Source: Aureicoccus marinus
GTDB lineage: Bacteria; Bacteroidota; Bacteroidia; Flavobacteriales; Flavobacteriaceae
Assembly (NCBI RefSeq): GCF_002954325.1
Contig: NZ_MQVX01000001.1
Span: 2,710,768 to 2,774,767 of the forward strand
DNA length: 64,000 bases
Direction of reading: 5' to 3'
The number at the start of each line of letters is the position of its first letter. Within the stretch, counting starts at the first letter, position 1. Positions 37,401 through 46,209 of this stretch are shown in pieces. The notes beneath the pieces were generated by a model that worked only from the letters and a program-made list of their open reading frames with translations, made no database searches and was not told the origin of the DNA. The translations under genes and the position numbers were made by a program.

Positions 37401-37702
37401 TTCGAACTCCAAATCCCCTTTGTTCAGGTAGAGTTGATTGGGCCCCTGGTTGGCGGTGAAGAAAATATCGGGAAGGCTGTCGTTGTTGATGTCTCCGATG
37501 GCCACTCCGCCCCCGTTGTAGTAGTATAGATAATCTAGGATGCTGATGTCCTGATCGGGAAGGAGGTTATTGCTAAAGTCCACCCCACTTTTCGCAGGAG
37601 ACCGCAATTCAAAGAGTTGATCTCCTCGAGAACATTGGGCAAAAAGCAGAGCGAGAAAAAGAATCCCCCTACAAAGGAGAATATGGTCTTATTGAAGCGC
37701 AT
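34434..37702 (-). CDS. ASPIC/UnbV-VCBS repeat lipoprotein, third of three (frame broken at about 37665-37669)
   Basis: About 1089 residues after frame repair. The long open frame starts inside the protein. The true N-terminus lies in another frame: from the ATG at 37702, one extra G in the five-base run at 37665-37669 gives a signal peptide with lipobox LLFAQC joined to FELRSPAKSGVDFSN. The N-terminal half carries FG-GAP/VCBS calcium-binding repeats (DINNDSLPD, DVNGDGWLD, DFDLDGDLD, DFNKDGYPD). An ASPIC/UnbV domain lies near the middle (LFPNRGFQASSEPRLFFGLGE ... VDSVQIVWPGG), followed by more FG-GAP repeats. Such proteins probably form surface beta-propellers that bind polymers. The corrected start overlaps the upstream paralogue by 14 bp. 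Confidence 0.86.
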
Positions 37703-40700
37703 AAACTCGAGGTGCATTATCGTTAATCGCCGCTATAAAATAGGCTTGACCGTTTTTGTCTTGGAAACGTGCCAGATGCTTGACTTCTTCTTTGATAAAC
37801 AAACCGCTTTCTGCATAGTTTTGCCAGCTGAATTGCCCTGTCCCATCTCCGAGAAGAACGTGTCCGTAGCTTGCGTCAAGTCGAGAGAATTGGGGCTTAA
37901 ACTCGTAGTTATTCCCCGCCATGATTAGGTCGGTGTTCCCATCTCCATTGACATCAGCGCACTGAATCCCGCATACACAGGACAACTGCACTGGGGAAGG
38001 TAATTCCTGAATGCGGAAGTTTCCGTTCCCTTCGTTAAAGGCAATCAATGAGGCCGAGTACTTGGCTGTCTTGACAATCGCTTGCTCCATCACCTGAGGC
38101 GCGAAAAGCTCTTGTACCGTTCGGCCAGCGTAGTCAGAGGCCTTGAGGTTCTCTTTCTTCAAAGAAACCAGCTGTCCGGTCAATTCTCTTTTTTGGTGGA
38201 TAGGGAAGTCCTTTCCGTCTCGAGAGATGGCTGTGATTTGCTCAATGGTTCCGTTGTTATCAAAATCGTGGATGTAGAGCTTCATCGGTCTTTCGGGAAC
38301 CGCAGGGTAGTGCAGGTTCTTTCCTTGGTTACCCAAAACCAAATCCAGGTCTCCATCGCCATCGAGGTCACTGGCCTCGACCGAGTTCCACCATCCGCTC
38401 AAGTCGTCAAGCGTACCAGGCACCCTAGAGAGTCGGCGAGTGTTGTTTTTAAACCAGATTGGAGTTCCCCATTCGGATACGGTGACCAAATCCGCGATTT
38501 CGTCTCCATCCATATCGGCCCAGACAGCGCTGGTGATCATTCCAGCATCTTTCAAGTCAAAGGCTAAGCGTTCCGTACTGTTTCTGAATTCTCCATTTCC
38601 GGTATTTTCCAGGAAGAGGTGATCCGGGTTTACCCCATAGGTGCCAGCGACAGAACGGGAACCGATAAAGACATCCATGTCTCCATCCTGGTCAAAGTCG
38701 TAAGGTGCTACAACCGACATGTTCTTGAAGGTGCTGGGCAATGCTTTTTCAGAAAGCTCCAGGCGTCCCTTCCCGTTGTTTAAATACAGGCGGGGGCGGT
38801 AACGTCTGAACTGATCCGCTTGGTTTCCTCCACTGGCGACCAACAAATCGAGATCTCCATCTTGGTCGGCGTCAAAGGCCGCGGCTGCGGTGTCCTCGTA
38901 ATTTCTATCCTTGTCCAGAGCGGGCTGAACACTGGGCTGTAAACGGCCTCTTCCCTGGTGAAAATAGACCTGTCCCGGTTGATCCATTGCTCCCCCGACA
39001 AAGACGTCTTCGTGCCCGTCTCCGTTAAAGTCTCCGGTCGCCAACGCCGGGCCTTCCTGCGAGAGTTTTTGGTAGATAAGGCCTTCGTAATCGAAGTCGC
39101 TGTAGTTGTTTTCTTTATGTGAAATCAGCTTTTGGTCGACTTGTGCCAAAAGGGTTTGTGCTTTTGCGGGAGCCGGGATAACATAGGAAGCCAGGTCGGC
39201 ATTGTACTCCAACTGCAGCAACTGATTGGCCTTTACATCGGTCAAGAGTTGTGTTTTTTGGTCAGGCCAGATGACACGAATGGAATCCAGTTGAGCCACC
39301 TTGCCCAATCCCTGGTGTAAACGGTAATCCATGGAAGACTGGAATCCTCTCGATGGAATCAATTCTTGTCGTACCTCTTGCTCATCGAAATAGAAGACCA
39401 CTGTACTGCCCAAGGCATAGGGGTTTTTATCTACTCCTTTTAGCGCGACCTGGATGGAGTTGTTGCCCAGCTTTTCGGTTTTGTTCTCGTAGACGTAGGC
39501 TTCTGTATTGACATTGTTGATCACCAGGTCCAGATCTCCATCGTTGTCTAAATCTCCATAAGCGGCTCCATTCGACATGGTCGGCATCTCAAAGCCCCAT
39601 TTTTCGTTCGCATTTTCAAAGGTGATATCCCCCTTGTTGCGGTAGGCGTAGTTCGGCTGAGGCTTGATCGGCATTTTAGCAATAATAGAATCGATGGACT
39701 CCTTGCGGCCAGTCAAAGCCATTTTTTGGATGATTTCATTTGCGAAGAAGTCCACAAAATCGAGGTCGGTAAGATCGTGGTTGATCCCGTTGGTGATAAA
39801 AATATCATTCAAACCATCGTTGTCCATATCAAAAATCAGCCCAGCCCAGCTCCAGTCGGTGGCTTCGACACCACTGAAATAAGCCACCTCAGAAAAACTG
39901 CCGTTACCGTTGTTCAGTTGGAGGGTGTTCTGAATGTACTGCTGAGAGAAGTCCTTACTTTGCTTGAGTTTAAAGACGTTATAGCCTTCAAACTCCATAA
40001 CCGACTTGACCCTTTTTTCTTCCTCCGGCAACATATCGGTTATAAAAATGTCGTTTTGCCCATCGTTGTTGATGTCGGCAATATCGATTCCCATGGCCGA
40101 AAGACTCAGGTGGGAGGTGTAGTTTTTGATTTCTTCAGAAAAGGTCCCGTCTTTTTGGTTGATGTAGAGGTAGTCCCTTTCGTAAAAGTCATTGGAAACG
40201 TAGATGTCCGGATAAAGATCGTGGTTGATGTCGGTTACAAGAACCCCTAAACCAAAGCCAATCAAACTACCGTAGATCCCGGCATCCTCGCTCACATCGG
40301 TAAAGACACCGTCGTCGTTGCGCAGAAGCATATCCCCAACGCCTTTAAAAATATGAGGAACTCCTTCCCAGTCCTGAGCGCGCACCTCGCGTTGCTCTGC
40401 GTAACCCAAGCTACTTACCGGGATATTACTGTTGTTAAGGATGTAGGCGTCCAAGTCTCCATCGAGATCGTAATCAAAGAAACTGGCGTGGGTGGAGAAA
40501 CCTGTTTTGGCCAGGTTGTATTGCTCCGCCATCTCTTTAAAGGTTCCATCTCCTTGATTGATATAGAGATCATTGTCGTGGTTGTTTCCTTCCAGGTTTC
40601 CGGCGTTGCTGACATAGATGTCTAACCAGCCATCGGCATTGATATCGGCCATCACCACTCCAGTCGACCAAGGTTTATTACCGGCCACTCCTGCCTTTTC

Positions 40701-41027
40701 GGTAACGTCCTCAAACTTCATATCCCCTTTGTTGATATAGAGGCGATTGGTCTCCATATTTCCGGTGAAGTAGATGTCTTGGAGTCCATCGTTATTCACG
40801 TCTCCAATGGCCACACCACCCCCGTTGTAAAAGTTGCGGTATTTGAAAATATTGAAGTCCTTCTGATTTTCGACGGCATTGACAAAGTCAATGCCGGATT
40901 CTTCCGGGGAAAGCAGGCTAAAAAGGGTGTCCTTTTTTTCGACGGGAACTTGCTCCTCGTCGTCACTACAAGCCATAAAGAGAGCGGTACACAAGACTAC
41001 AGCTCCAAATCGTTTGAGTTCTTTCAT
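37689..41027 (-). CDS. ASPIC/UnbV-VCBS repeat lipoprotein, second of three
   Basis: A 1112-residue lipoprotein (lipobox LFMAC). Its architecture is that of the two neighbours: FG-GAP repeats with Asp-rich calcium loops (DVNNDGLQD, DINADGWLD, DYDLDGDLD, DINHDLYPD), an ASPIC/UnbV domain (LIPSRGFQSSMDYRLHQGLGK ... LDSIRVIWPDQ) and a second set of FG-GAP repeats (DFNGDGHED, DADQDGDLD, DLDGDGDLD). The three paralogues share gene order, length and the opening phrase NGGGVAIGD or close variants, which indicates tandem duplication. The function is unknown; carbohydrate or polymer binding at the cell surface is an inference. The start overlaps the end of the upstream copy by 4 bp. Confidence 0.88.
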   Translation of the reverse strand: MKELKRFGAVVLCTALFMACSDDEEQVPVEKKDTLFSLLSPEESGIDFVNAVENQKDFNIFKYRNFYNGGGVAIGDVNNDGLQDIYFTGNMETNRLYINKGDMKFEDVTEKAGVAGNKPWSTGVVMADINADGWLDIYVSNAGNLEGNNHDNDLYINQGDGTFKEMAEQYNLAKTGFSTHASFFDYDLDGDLDAYILNNSNIPVSSLGYAEQREVRAQDWEGVPHIFKGVGDMLLRNDDGVFTDVSEDAGIYGSLIGFGLGVLVTDINHDLYPDIYVSNDFYERDYLYINQKDGTFSEEIKNYTSHLSLSAMGIDIADINNDGQNDIFITDMLPEEEKRVKSVMEFEGYNVFKLKQSKDFSQQYIQNTLQLNNGNGSFSEVAYFSGVEATDWSWAGLIFDMDNDGLNDIFITNGINHDLTDLDFVDFFANEIIQKMALTGRKESIDSIIAKMPIKPQPNYAYRNKGDITFENANEKWGFEMPTMSNGAAYGDLDNDGDLDLVINNVNTEAYVYENKTEKLGNNSIQVALKGVDKNPYALGSTVVFYFDEQEVRQELIPSRGFQSSMDYRLHQGLGKVAQLDSIRVIWPDQKTQLLTDVKANQLLQLEYNADLASYVIPAPAKAQTLLAQVDQKLISHKENNYSDFDYEGLIYQKLSQEGPALATGDFNGDGHEDVFVGGAMDQPGQVYFHQGRGRLQPSVQPALDKDRNYEDTAAAAFDADQDGDLDLLVASGGNQADQFRRYRPRLYLNNGKGRLELSEKALPSTFKNMSVVAPYDFDQDGDMDVFIGSRSVAGTYGVNPDHLFLENTGNGEFRNSTERLAFDLKDAGMITSAVWADMDGDEIADLVTVSEWGTPIWFKNNTRRLSRVPGTLDDLSGWWNSVEASDLDGDGDLDLVLGNQGKNLHYPAVPERPMKLYIHDFDNNGTIEQITAISRDGKDFPIHQKRELTGQLVSLKKENLKASDYAGRTVQELFAPQVMEQAIVKTAKYSASLIAFNEGNGNFRIQELPSPVQLSCVCGIQCADVNGDGNTDLIMAGNNYEFKPQFSRLDASYGHVLLGDGTGQFSWQNYAESGLFIKEEVKHLARFQDKNGQAYFIAAINDNAPRVYALQ

Positions 41028-44000
41028 TCTCCAGTACTATTACGAAATACCTGCAGCGGACCATCGTTGATTCCGACCAGGTAATAGGTATCCTTGTTTG
41101 AGTTAAGGCGAGCGATTTGACGCGCTGCACCATATGTCCAGGGAGTCTTATCGACTACCCAGCTATTGGTCTGATTGTTAAGGTGTAAAATTAAACCATG
41201 TTGGGCATCTAACCTACCCAGCTGTGTGCTAATTTGGTGCAGATTCCCCACCAAGTAGATGGCCAAATCTCCGTTGGTTGCTTCGGCGTGTAGATCGAAG
41301 ACGGGGCTGCTCTGTGCCAGTTGAGGCCAGGCCTCAAAAACCCATCCGGATTCTCCCTTTTTACGGAGCGTCCCCGAACGCAGTTCATTCACTTGAAGAA
41401 CCTCCGCCAGGGCGAGCGCTTCTTTACCAAAGAGCTCTTCCATACTCGCCGAAGCAAAGTCTTCGTATGACAAGAACTTCTTGTTCAAAAAGGGCATTTG
41501 CTTCACCAAATCGTCTTTGGACGAAAAAGGGGTTTCGGTTCCTTGGAGGTAATAGGTAATGAGGGGTTCCACACTGCCGTTCTTGTCGAAATCACTGCGG
41601 TAGAGTCGTAGGGGCTGATCGGCATTGGCTTCCCATTTGCTGTTCAGTCCCCAGTTGCCCAGCAGGACTTCTGGGGTTCCATCTCCATCGAGATCCTGTA
41701 ATTCAATACTGTTCCACAAGCCTTTAAGCTCTGTCCATTCCGATGGGGTGGAGTAAACCAGTTGAGATCCGTTGTTCAGGTAGAGTTGTGGGCTACTCCA
41801 GTGACCGACGACCAACAGGTCGGGCGTTCCATTGTTGTCCCAGTCCACCCAGGCCTGATCAGTGAGAATACCGGCTTGCATCAATTGAGGAGACCAGCGC
41901 TCACTCACATCTTCAAAACCTTCTCCTGTGTTGCGAAGCAGGTAATGGCGTTGTGCTTTTCCGAAGGCTCCGCCAAAGGCATGACCCGTTAAGAACAGAT
42001 CTGCTTTTCCGTCTTGGTCAAAGTCAATGCTTTCTATGGAGCTGCTTTGCAGGCTTATTTTTGGAAGGTAGCCTGCAGCCTCTGTAAGTTGCCCTTTTTG
42101 GTTCAGGTATACACGAGGCTCGAGGGCGGATCCCTTTTGAAATTCGTTTCCGGCACTGCCGACCACCAGATCCAGCCAGCCATCTCCATTGGCATCGAAG
42201 AAGTGGGCTGCCGTGTCTTCGTTCAGCCCCTTTTCTTCAAAATCGGGCATGTTTTGTTTTTCAAAACCGTTTTCCGTCTGAAAATAGAGTTCGCTGGCTT
42301 GGGCCTTGGCTCCACCGATAAAAACGTCTTCCAGGCCGTCTTGGTTCACATCTGCGACGGCGATACAAGGCCCTTGGTTGGAACCGGCAAAAGGGATTAA
42401 GGGAGAACGATCAAAGTCCAGGGTAGCGTTGTCGCGGTGCTCAAATGGAATCACAGAATCGAGCAGCTGTAATCCTGTTGGGTTGGAGGTCGTTTGATCG
42501 GCCAAAGGAGAATCACTTTGATAGGTGACCTTCGCCAATTGGTTGATTCCACTTGGCATCCAGTTTTGAACACGTCCATCAGGCCAGTGAATTCGTAAAG
42601 AATCGATTTGTTCTTCCTGCCCTAGCCCAAAATGTAAACGGTTGGAGTTTGATGACAAATAACTGTTGCCTGGGAACAGGGCCCGGTTTTGGGTTTCACC
42701 GTTTGAAAATAACTGTACCCGCACCCCAATACCTTGGCTGTTATTCTTTGGGCCTTGAAAAGCGAGTTGTAGCCAATTGCCCTGTGAGATTGTGTTTTCG
42801 AGGAGTTCAACCGGAGAGTTGGTGTTGCTCACCACAAGATCCAAATCTCCATCGTTATCTAAATCCACTTGGATGGCTCCCTGACTCATGGAGTTTTCAC
42901 CGGACAGCCAGTTACTGGTCTGGTTGCTAAAAGTAAGGTCTCCCTGGTTGCGAAAAACATAGTTCGGAGTGGCTTTGGCCGGAATTTCTTCAATCAATGG
43001 CAGGTCTTTTTCTTGCATGCCCGCGTCCAGTCTTTTTTGGATCTGATCGTTGGCGATGAAATTGATAAAGTCCATGTTGTTGGTGGCCCCCTGAATTCCG
43101 TTCGATATAAATAAGTCTTCCCACCCATCCTGATCAAAATCACCTGCTACCGCCCCCCAGGACCATTCGGTGGCTGCTACCCCACTGAGAAAGGCAATTT
43201 CTGAGAACTTTTCTTCTCCCAGATTCAAATGCAAAGTGTTTTGCATGAATTGAGGATGGTAGCCTCGCTTGAGGTACTGTTGGTATATAGGGAAGGGGTA
43301 CTCCAATCCTGAAGTCTTATAGGTCAATAGGTCTTCCGGAAGCATGTCGAGGGAAAACAGATCAAACAGTCCATCCCGGTTGAGATCAAAGATGGTGTTT
43401 CCCATAGAGAAATGCGTAGTGTGCCCAAGTACATTGTCATTTTGTGCGAGCAATTCTTCAAAGCGCCCGTCACCGGTATTCTTGTAGAAATAATCGTTTT
43501 CAAAAAAGTCATTGCCCACATAGAGGTCTGGCAGGCCATCATCGGTCAGGTACCCTACCGAAAGACCCAATCCATACCCGGTTTTACCCTGGTAGATACC
43601 TGAACGGGTACTGACGTCAACAAATCGACCATTTTTATTCTCGTACAGGCGATCACCGGAACGCGGGTCAAAGCCCATGCGTTGATCTCCTCGGCCATAA
43701 GTGCGGTTGGGGTGTACGGAGTGGTTGAGTAAGAAGGCATCGAGATCGCCGTCACCATCCATATCAAAAAAGGCTGAATGGGTGGCGTAGCCGGAAAAAT
43801 TCAATCCGTATTTGGCTCCTTCTTCTTTGAACTGCGGAGTTCCATCAGCATTGTTCCCTTGATTGATGTAGAGGAGGTTATTCCCTTTCAGTTTTTCATA
43901 GCCTGCTACCCGGCAGATATAGATGTCGAGTAATCCATCTCCGTTGATGTCCACCTGATTCACTCCGGTGGTCCAACCTTCTTGTTGGTCCAGACCGGCT

Positions 44001-44308
44001 TCGACGGTTACCTTCTTGAACTTCCAATCTCCCTGGTTCAGGTAGAGCTCATCCGCTACCTCATTACCGCCAAAAAAGAGATCGATATAACCGTCTTGAT
44101 TGAAGTCTCCGGCAGCTACACCACTTCCGTTGTAGTAATAGAGGTAGTTTAGGATATTCAGCTCAGGACGGGGAGTCAGCTGGTTGATAAAATCAACATC
44201 AGTCTTGGAGGCCCGATGGGAGGTGAATCCGGCTTTATCTTCGTTTTGGCAGGCTGTTATGAGGAGCAGTAAACTGCTTAAAAATATGGGTAATCCTTTC
44301 CTTTTCAT
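41024..44308 (-). CDS. ASPIC/UnbV-VCBS repeat lipoprotein, first of three
   Basis: A 1094-residue lipoprotein with signal peptide and lipobox LITAC when started at the ATG at 44308. A longer in-frame start 60 bp upstream would put 20 polar residues before the signal peptide and is rejected. FG-GAP loops include DFNQDGYID, DINGDGLLD and DMDGDGDLD. The ASPIC/UnbV domain reads LFPGNSYLSSNSNRLHFGLGQ ... IDSLRIHWPDG. It is the first gene of the minus-strand operon that continues through two paralogues, the haloperoxidase-type protein and two small envelope proteins. A TATATTTC at 44327-44334 (minus strand) is a one-mismatch -7 box. Confidence 0.88.
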   Translation of the reverse strand: MKRKGLPIFLSSLLLLITACQNEDKAGFTSHRASKTDVDFINQLTPRPELNILNYLYYYNGSGVAAGDFNQDGYIDLFFGGNEVADELYLNQGDWKFKKVTVEAGLDQQEGWTTGVNQVDINGDGLLDIYICRVAGYEKLKGNNLLYINQGNNADGTPQFKEEGAKYGLNFSGYATHSAFFDMDGDGDLDAFLLNHSVHPNRTYGRGDQRMGFDPRSGDRLYENKNGRFVDVSTRSGIYQGKTGYGLGLSVGYLTDDGLPDLYVGNDFFENDYFYKNTGDGRFEELLAQNDNVLGHTTHFSMGNTIFDLNRDGLFDLFSLDMLPEDLLTYKTSGLEYPFPIYQQYLKRGYHPQFMQNTLHLNLGEEKFSEIAFLSGVAATEWSWGAVAGDFDQDGWEDLFISNGIQGATNNMDFINFIANDQIQKRLDAGMQEKDLPLIEEIPAKATPNYVFRNQGDLTFSNQTSNWLSGENSMSQGAIQVDLDNDGDLDLVVSNTNSPVELLENTISQGNWLQLAFQGPKNNSQGIGVRVQLFSNGETQNRALFPGNSYLSSNSNRLHFGLGQEEQIDSLRIHWPDGRVQNWMPSGINQLAKVTYQSDSPLADQTTSNPTGLQLLDSVIPFEHRDNATLDFDRSPLIPFAGSNQGPCIAVADVNQDGLEDVFIGGAKAQASELYFQTENGFEKQNMPDFEEKGLNEDTAAHFFDANGDGWLDLVVGSAGNEFQKGSALEPRVYLNQKGQLTEAAGYLPKISLQSSSIESIDFDQDGKADLFLTGHAFGGAFGKAQRHYLLRNTGEGFEDVSERWSPQLMQAGILTDQAWVDWDNNGTPDLLVVGHWSSPQLYLNNGSQLVYSTPSEWTELKGLWNSIELQDLDGDGTPEVLLGNWGLNSKWEANADQPLRLYRSDFDKNGSVEPLITYYLQGTETPFSSKDDLVKQMPFLNKKFLSYEDFASASMEELFGKEALALAEVLQVNELRSGTLRKKGESGWVFEAWPQLAQSSPVFDLHAEATNGDLAIYLVGNLHQISTQLGRLDAQHGLILHLNNQTNSWVVDKTPWTYGAARQIARLNSNKDTYYLVGINDGPLQVFRNSTGE

Positions 44309-44478
44309 TCTGTTCTTCCGCGGGCGAAATATAAGGATTCTCGAGGGATCGGACTTTTGATTTTGCAAAACTTTTTAGGCTGTTTATCCTGCAATAATGA
44401 TTTTAAACAAGAAGAGGAAAAGCGGGCATTGAAAAATCAAAAAAAGCCTAAATTGCGATTCAACCAATTAATGAATTT

Positions 44479-46152
44479 ATGGGAAATATAGCCGTATGGG
44501 ATGTTGTGGTGATCGCCGGATACTTTTTGCTGGTCTTTGGAATCGCCTGGTTTGTAACTGTTAAAGAAAAGAGTGGTGCCAGTTCGAAGGATTACTTCCT
44601 CGGAGGCCGCAATCTCGGGTGGTTCGCCATCGGTGCCTCGCTTTTTGCCAGTAACATTGGATCAGAGCACCTAATTGGACTTTCCGGTGCAGGAGCACGG
44701 GGTGCTTTCCCGGAAGCCCAGTTCGAGATTTTAGCGGCTCTTATTCTTCTCCTTCTCGGATGGGTTTTTGTGCCCTTCTACATTAAGAGTGGGGTCTTTA
44801 CCATGCCAGAATTCCTGGAGAAGCGCTACAACAAGGGATCGAGAATGTACCTCTCTCTTGTATCCATCATCTCTTATGTACTGACAAAAATTTCCTTTAC
44901 CATATTCGCCGGGGCGCTAGTCTTTGAGGTCTTGCTTGGGATTGAATTTTGGACCGGAGCGCTGATCACCGTTATTGCCACAGGTATTTATACGGTTTTC
45001 GGAGGGCTCAAAGCGGTGGTGTATACCGATATGGTGCAGTCTATCATCTTTATTTTAGGAGGCGTAGCTTGTACATACTATGGTCTTGAAGCCATTGGGG
45101 GCTGGGATAACGTAATGCTCGCTATCGAAGCCAACGCTCCAGAGCCTGATACCTTTATGAGTTTATGGCGAAATAAAGAATACCCCTGGACGGGGGTTTT
45201 GTTAGGGGCACCGATCTTGGGGATTTGGTACTGGTGTACAGATCAGTTTATTGTGCAACGAGTCCTTTCTGCGAAGAATGTCAATGTAGCTCGCCAAGGA
45301 ACCATTTTTGGGGCTGTTTTGAAGCTTCTTCCGCTTTTCATCTTTGTAATTCCTGGTATTGTAGCCTATGCGCTTTCCGTTACCGAATTCCCTGATTTAT
45401 TTACGGTAGCTAATCCGATCACGGGAGAGGTAAAAACAACGACAGATGCGGCCCTTCCTGCTTTGATTTTGCGGGTACTCCCTGTAGGGATTAAAGGTTT
45501 AGTGGTCGCTGGATTTTTGGCGGCCTTAATGAGTTCCCTTTCCAGTGTGTTTAATAGCACCTCTACTTTATTCACCTTTGATTTTTATATGCAATGGAAG
45601 CCGAATGCTTCTGAGAAGGAGTTGGTCAACGTAGGACGTCTAGCTACCGTAGTATTGGTTTTGGTAGGATTGGCTTGGATTCCATTCATGCAGGCCTTGA
45701 CTGAAGGGGGAGGAATCTACCGCTACCTGCAAAGTGTACAGGCCTATATATCACCGCCAATTGCAGCGGCCTTCTTGCTCGGAATCTTCTACAAGAAGAT
45801 CAATGGTAAGGGAGCCTTGGCTGCTCTTTGGACTGGTTTTGTTTTGGGAATCGGGCGTTTAGTCTTGGAGTATATGAGTCAGGAAAGTGGACTGAAAATT
45901 GACGAGACTTCCTTGCTCGGTACTTTGGTGACGATGAACTTCTTGCACTACGCCATCTTCCTCTTTGTGGTGAGCATTGCTGTAATGGTTACCGTTAGTT
46001 TAAGTACTACGAAAACAGCGAAAGAAGTAGATCCGGTCTTGGTCTATCAAAAGAATGCGGAAGATAAGCTGTCTTTGTGGACCAACAAGGAGTTCTACTT
46101 GACCCTGGCCATTATCGCCGTAGTCCTTGTGATGTGGGTGTGGTTCTGGTAA
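44479..46152 (+). CDS. Sodium/sugar symporter, SGLT type (SSS family)
   Basis: A 557-residue inner-membrane protein with about 14 hydrophobic helices. The SSS/SGLT marks are DYFLGGRNLGWFAIGASLFASNIGSEH near the N-terminus, FGGLKAVVYTDMVQ, WYWCTDQFIVQRVLSAKN and the helix ALMSSLSSVFNSTSTLF, which carries the Na+-site serines. The sequence resembles sugar-transporting members such as the Vibrio SGLT. Next to a maltose/starch locus it most plausibly imports glucose freed by GH97 or GH13 enzymes; other hexoses are possible. It is convergent with the GH97 gene and shares a terminator with it. Confidence 0.9.
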   Translation: MGNIAVWDVVVIAGYFLLVFGIAWFVTVKEKSGASSKDYFLGGRNLGWFAIGASLFASNIGSEHLIGLSGAGARGAFPEAQFEILAALILLLLGWVFVPFYIKSGVFTMPEFLEKRYNKGSRMYLSLVSIISYVLTKISFTIFAGALVFEVLLGIEFWTGALITVIATGIYTVFGGLKAVVYTDMVQSIIFILGGVACTYYGLEAIGGWDNVMLAIEANAPEPDTFMSLWRNKEYPWTGVLLGAPILGIWYWCTDQFIVQRVLSAKNVNVARQGTIFGAVLKLLPLFIFVIPGIVAYALSVTEFPDLFTVANPITGEVKTTTDAALPALILRVLPVGIKGLVVAGFLAALMSSLSSVFNSTSTLFTFDFYMQWKPNASEKELVNVGRLATVVLVLVGLAWIPFMQALTEGGGIYRYLQSVQAYISPPIAAAFLLGIFYKKINGKGALAALWTGFVLGIGRLVLEYMSQESGLKIDETSLLGTLVTMNFLHYAIFLFVVSIAVMVTVSLSTTKTAKEVDPVLVYQKNAEDKLSLWTNKEFYLTLAIIAVVLVMWVWFW

Positions 46153-46173
46153 TGAACGAATAAATTGAAATAA

Positions 46174-46200
46174 AAAACCCGGCCTTTCGAGCCGGGTTTT
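46174..46200. terminator. Bidirectional terminator between the symporter and GH97 genes
   Basis: A 10-bp stem (AAAACCCGGC / GCCGGGTTTT) with a 7-base loop. It is followed by T residues on the plus strand and by a T run on the minus strand. It sits between the convergent stops at 46152 and 46210 and can serve both genes. Confidence 0.88.
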
Positions 46201-46209
46201 TCTTTGGGA

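Noticed and set aside
37535-37702. A separate small membrane protein gene upstream of the third VCBS gene
   Set aside because: It is the misread signal peptide of that VCBS protein; the neighbouring frame gives a proper lipobox.
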